Below, piece after piece: positions 22,144 to 23,120 of a DNA stretch of 23,120 bases (position 1 is the stretch's first letter; the number at the start of each line of letters is the position of its first letter). Under the pieces are notes generated by a model, which was not told the DNA's origin, did not search any database, and saw only the letters and a program-made list of their open reading frames with translations. Both the position numbers and the translations under genes were made by a program. Origin of the DNA: Thermoplasmata archaeon (GTDB taxonomy: Archaea; Thermoplasmatota; Thermoplasmata; Thermoplasmatales; Thermoplasmataceae); NCBI GenBank assembly GCA_021833045.1, contig JAKBGP010000008.1, forward strand, positions 1-23,120, in the 5' to 3' direction.

Positions 22144-22583
22144 TTTTTACATTAACTTCGCTGGTTGCTGGGATTATCAATCTCAATACTCCTGAAATCC
22201 CTTTTTTCTAATTAATTTGGGAAAATATGTTTTTTTATTCTTTGTTGGATTTTTGAAGGATGTGTGACGAGATTTTTCAGTGTTAGAGAAAATTCACAGT
22301 TCATATAATCTTTGTACTGTGGAGATATGGCTGATATTTGACTAAATAAATGGATATTTTTTGCATAAACCTTTCGTTTTCTTTTTAATACATAATTCTT
22401 CTGTTGATCATATCTTCTATCTGAAAACCGGGATATCCGTGATGGATGTTCTGCTCAGATTTAGCTGGGTCTATCAAATATTAATTGGAATGAAAACCCA
22501 AATGTCTGAAATATAGGTGTAATTTCACATTTCTGGAGTAATTATGTTTACTTATGCCATAGTATCTGGAAATTGATCGTCAT
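22144..22583. other. 440-nt AT-rich intergenic region before the transposase
   Basis: No coding sequence is supported. T-rich tracts near 22204-22256 could end the site-2 protease transcript. The downstream boundary of the IS1182-type element should fall in the right part, but without the other end I cannot identify its terminal repeat. Confidence 0.35.
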
Positions 22584-23120
22584 TTATCCTGTGGATGCAT
22601 GAAATTCCTCGAATAATGTTCTATTCCCGGTATTTCCAGTGTTATGATTTCCATCCTTTCCATTTTTTATATTGATAACTCTCTTTATGTTGTATGTAAG
22701 TGCAATGATTCCAAATTCTCCCTTTACCTTATTCTTTCCCTTCAGCAGTGTGTAACCAGCATTCATTGCCCTCTTCATAGTGCCGAAGGGGTGTTCCACC
22801 ATGGATTTACGTTTCTTCATCTTCTCATGTCCGATCAGGCTCATCTTCTTCCTGTGCTGATCCACAATATCCTGGTGTTCCCACCTCCAGATCCATCGGC
22901 CTCTTTTGGATTCTGTGCAACCTGTCCTGACGGGACAGGATTCACATGCAGCTGTTGAATATATCCTGTATTTCACACCTTTCACTGTTTTCTGGTTCCT
23001 GAGGTAGTGCATCTCATTCTTCTCCGGACACATAAAGATATCCTTCTCTCTGTTGTATATGAATCTGGATTCATGGAAATTAGGTTTCGGTATTCCTGTC
23101 TTTTATCAGGCATTCCATGT
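22584..23120 (-). pseudogene. IS1182-type transposase, C-terminal part, frameshifted and cut by the window edge
   Basis: The C-terminal third of an IS1182-family DDE transposase. Readable marks are FIYNREKDIFMCPEKNEM and a four-cysteine segment (CESCPVRTGC plus the earlier CP). Next come HPFGTMKRAMNAGYTLLKGK, carrying the late catalytic-core region, and FGIIALTYNIKRVI. The frame is open from 23102 to TAA 22584-22586. Just upstream is an in-frame TAA at 23103-23105, and homology-like sequence (ECLIK) continues in another frame. Deleting one A from the A4 run at 23101-23104 would join the two as LIKTGIPKP, which fits the family pattern. The element is therefore a recent pseudogene, a sequencing error or a frameshift-regulated gene. 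The rest lies beyond the window. Confidence 0.8.

Noticed and set aside
1..23120. CRISPR array
   Set aside because: No regularly spaced repeats of 24-37 nt were seen on reading through the window.

Overview
The window reads as a stretch of a Thermoplasmatales-type euryarchaeal chromosome (Ferroplasma/Cuniculiplasma-like; order-level guess, roughly 0.75 confidence). The archaeal evidence is an eS1 (S3Ae) ribosomal protein, RNA polymerase subunit Rpo11/L, a Trm-G10 tRNA methyltransferase, a PIN-ATPase-KH protein of the PINA type, an aaRS-derived asparagine synthetase of the AS-AR type, and an elongator-type tRNA-Met with a canonical bulge-helix-bulge intron. Most genes have an AT-rich TATA-like box about 25-30 nt upstream of the start codon and no Shine-Dalgarno sequence, as expected for leaderless archaeal mRNAs. 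The cytochrome b/Rieske pair points to an aerobic, membrane-respiring organism.

Layout. 1-498 is non-coding apart from a doubtful transposase remnant. 499-2253 (+) carries pdxS and a DUF92 membrane protein. 5337-2259 (-) is a respiratory operon: Rieske protein, cytochrome b with a PPWF Qo motif, and a degenerate crotonase-like protein. 7677-5435 (-) holds rmuC and an orphan DNA methyltransferase with an HPPY catalytic motif. 7790-12071 is an accessory-looking block: radical SAM/SPASM protein and MFS transporter (+), convergent with a standalone asparagine-synthase-like ATPase and a second MFS transporter (-). 12123-14368 (+) encodes the PIN-ATPase-KH protein and a DtxR-family regulator. 15388-14384 (-) is AS-AR, divergent from an Lrp/AsnC regulator (15458-15889, +) across a region holding three copies of a GACATAATGTC-type element. 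16895-16145 (-) is eS1 followed 7 nt later by tRNA-Met. 17229-19308 (+) is an orphan phosphoribosyltransferase, then rpo11 and trm-G10. 20439-19305 (-) is a heat-shock operon, hsp20 plus a Phr-like regulator, preceded by a perfect palindrome at the predicted transcription start. 20581-22143 (+) is a site-2 protease. The right edge is a frameshifted IS1182-type transposase entering from outside the window.

How the genes work together. The best-supported new regulatory hypotheses are two: (i) an AsnC-like regulator next to an aaRS-derived asparagine synthetase, an arrangement resembling E. coli asnA/asnC, with visible operator candidates; (ii) a self-contained Hsp20/Phr-like operon with a palindromic operator. 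A third, more speculative one is that the radical SAM / MFS / MFS / Asn-synthase-like block acts as a small biosynthesis-and-export unit. No CRISPR array, rRNA or complete mobile element is visible. All family calls come from reading motifs by eye; no search was run.
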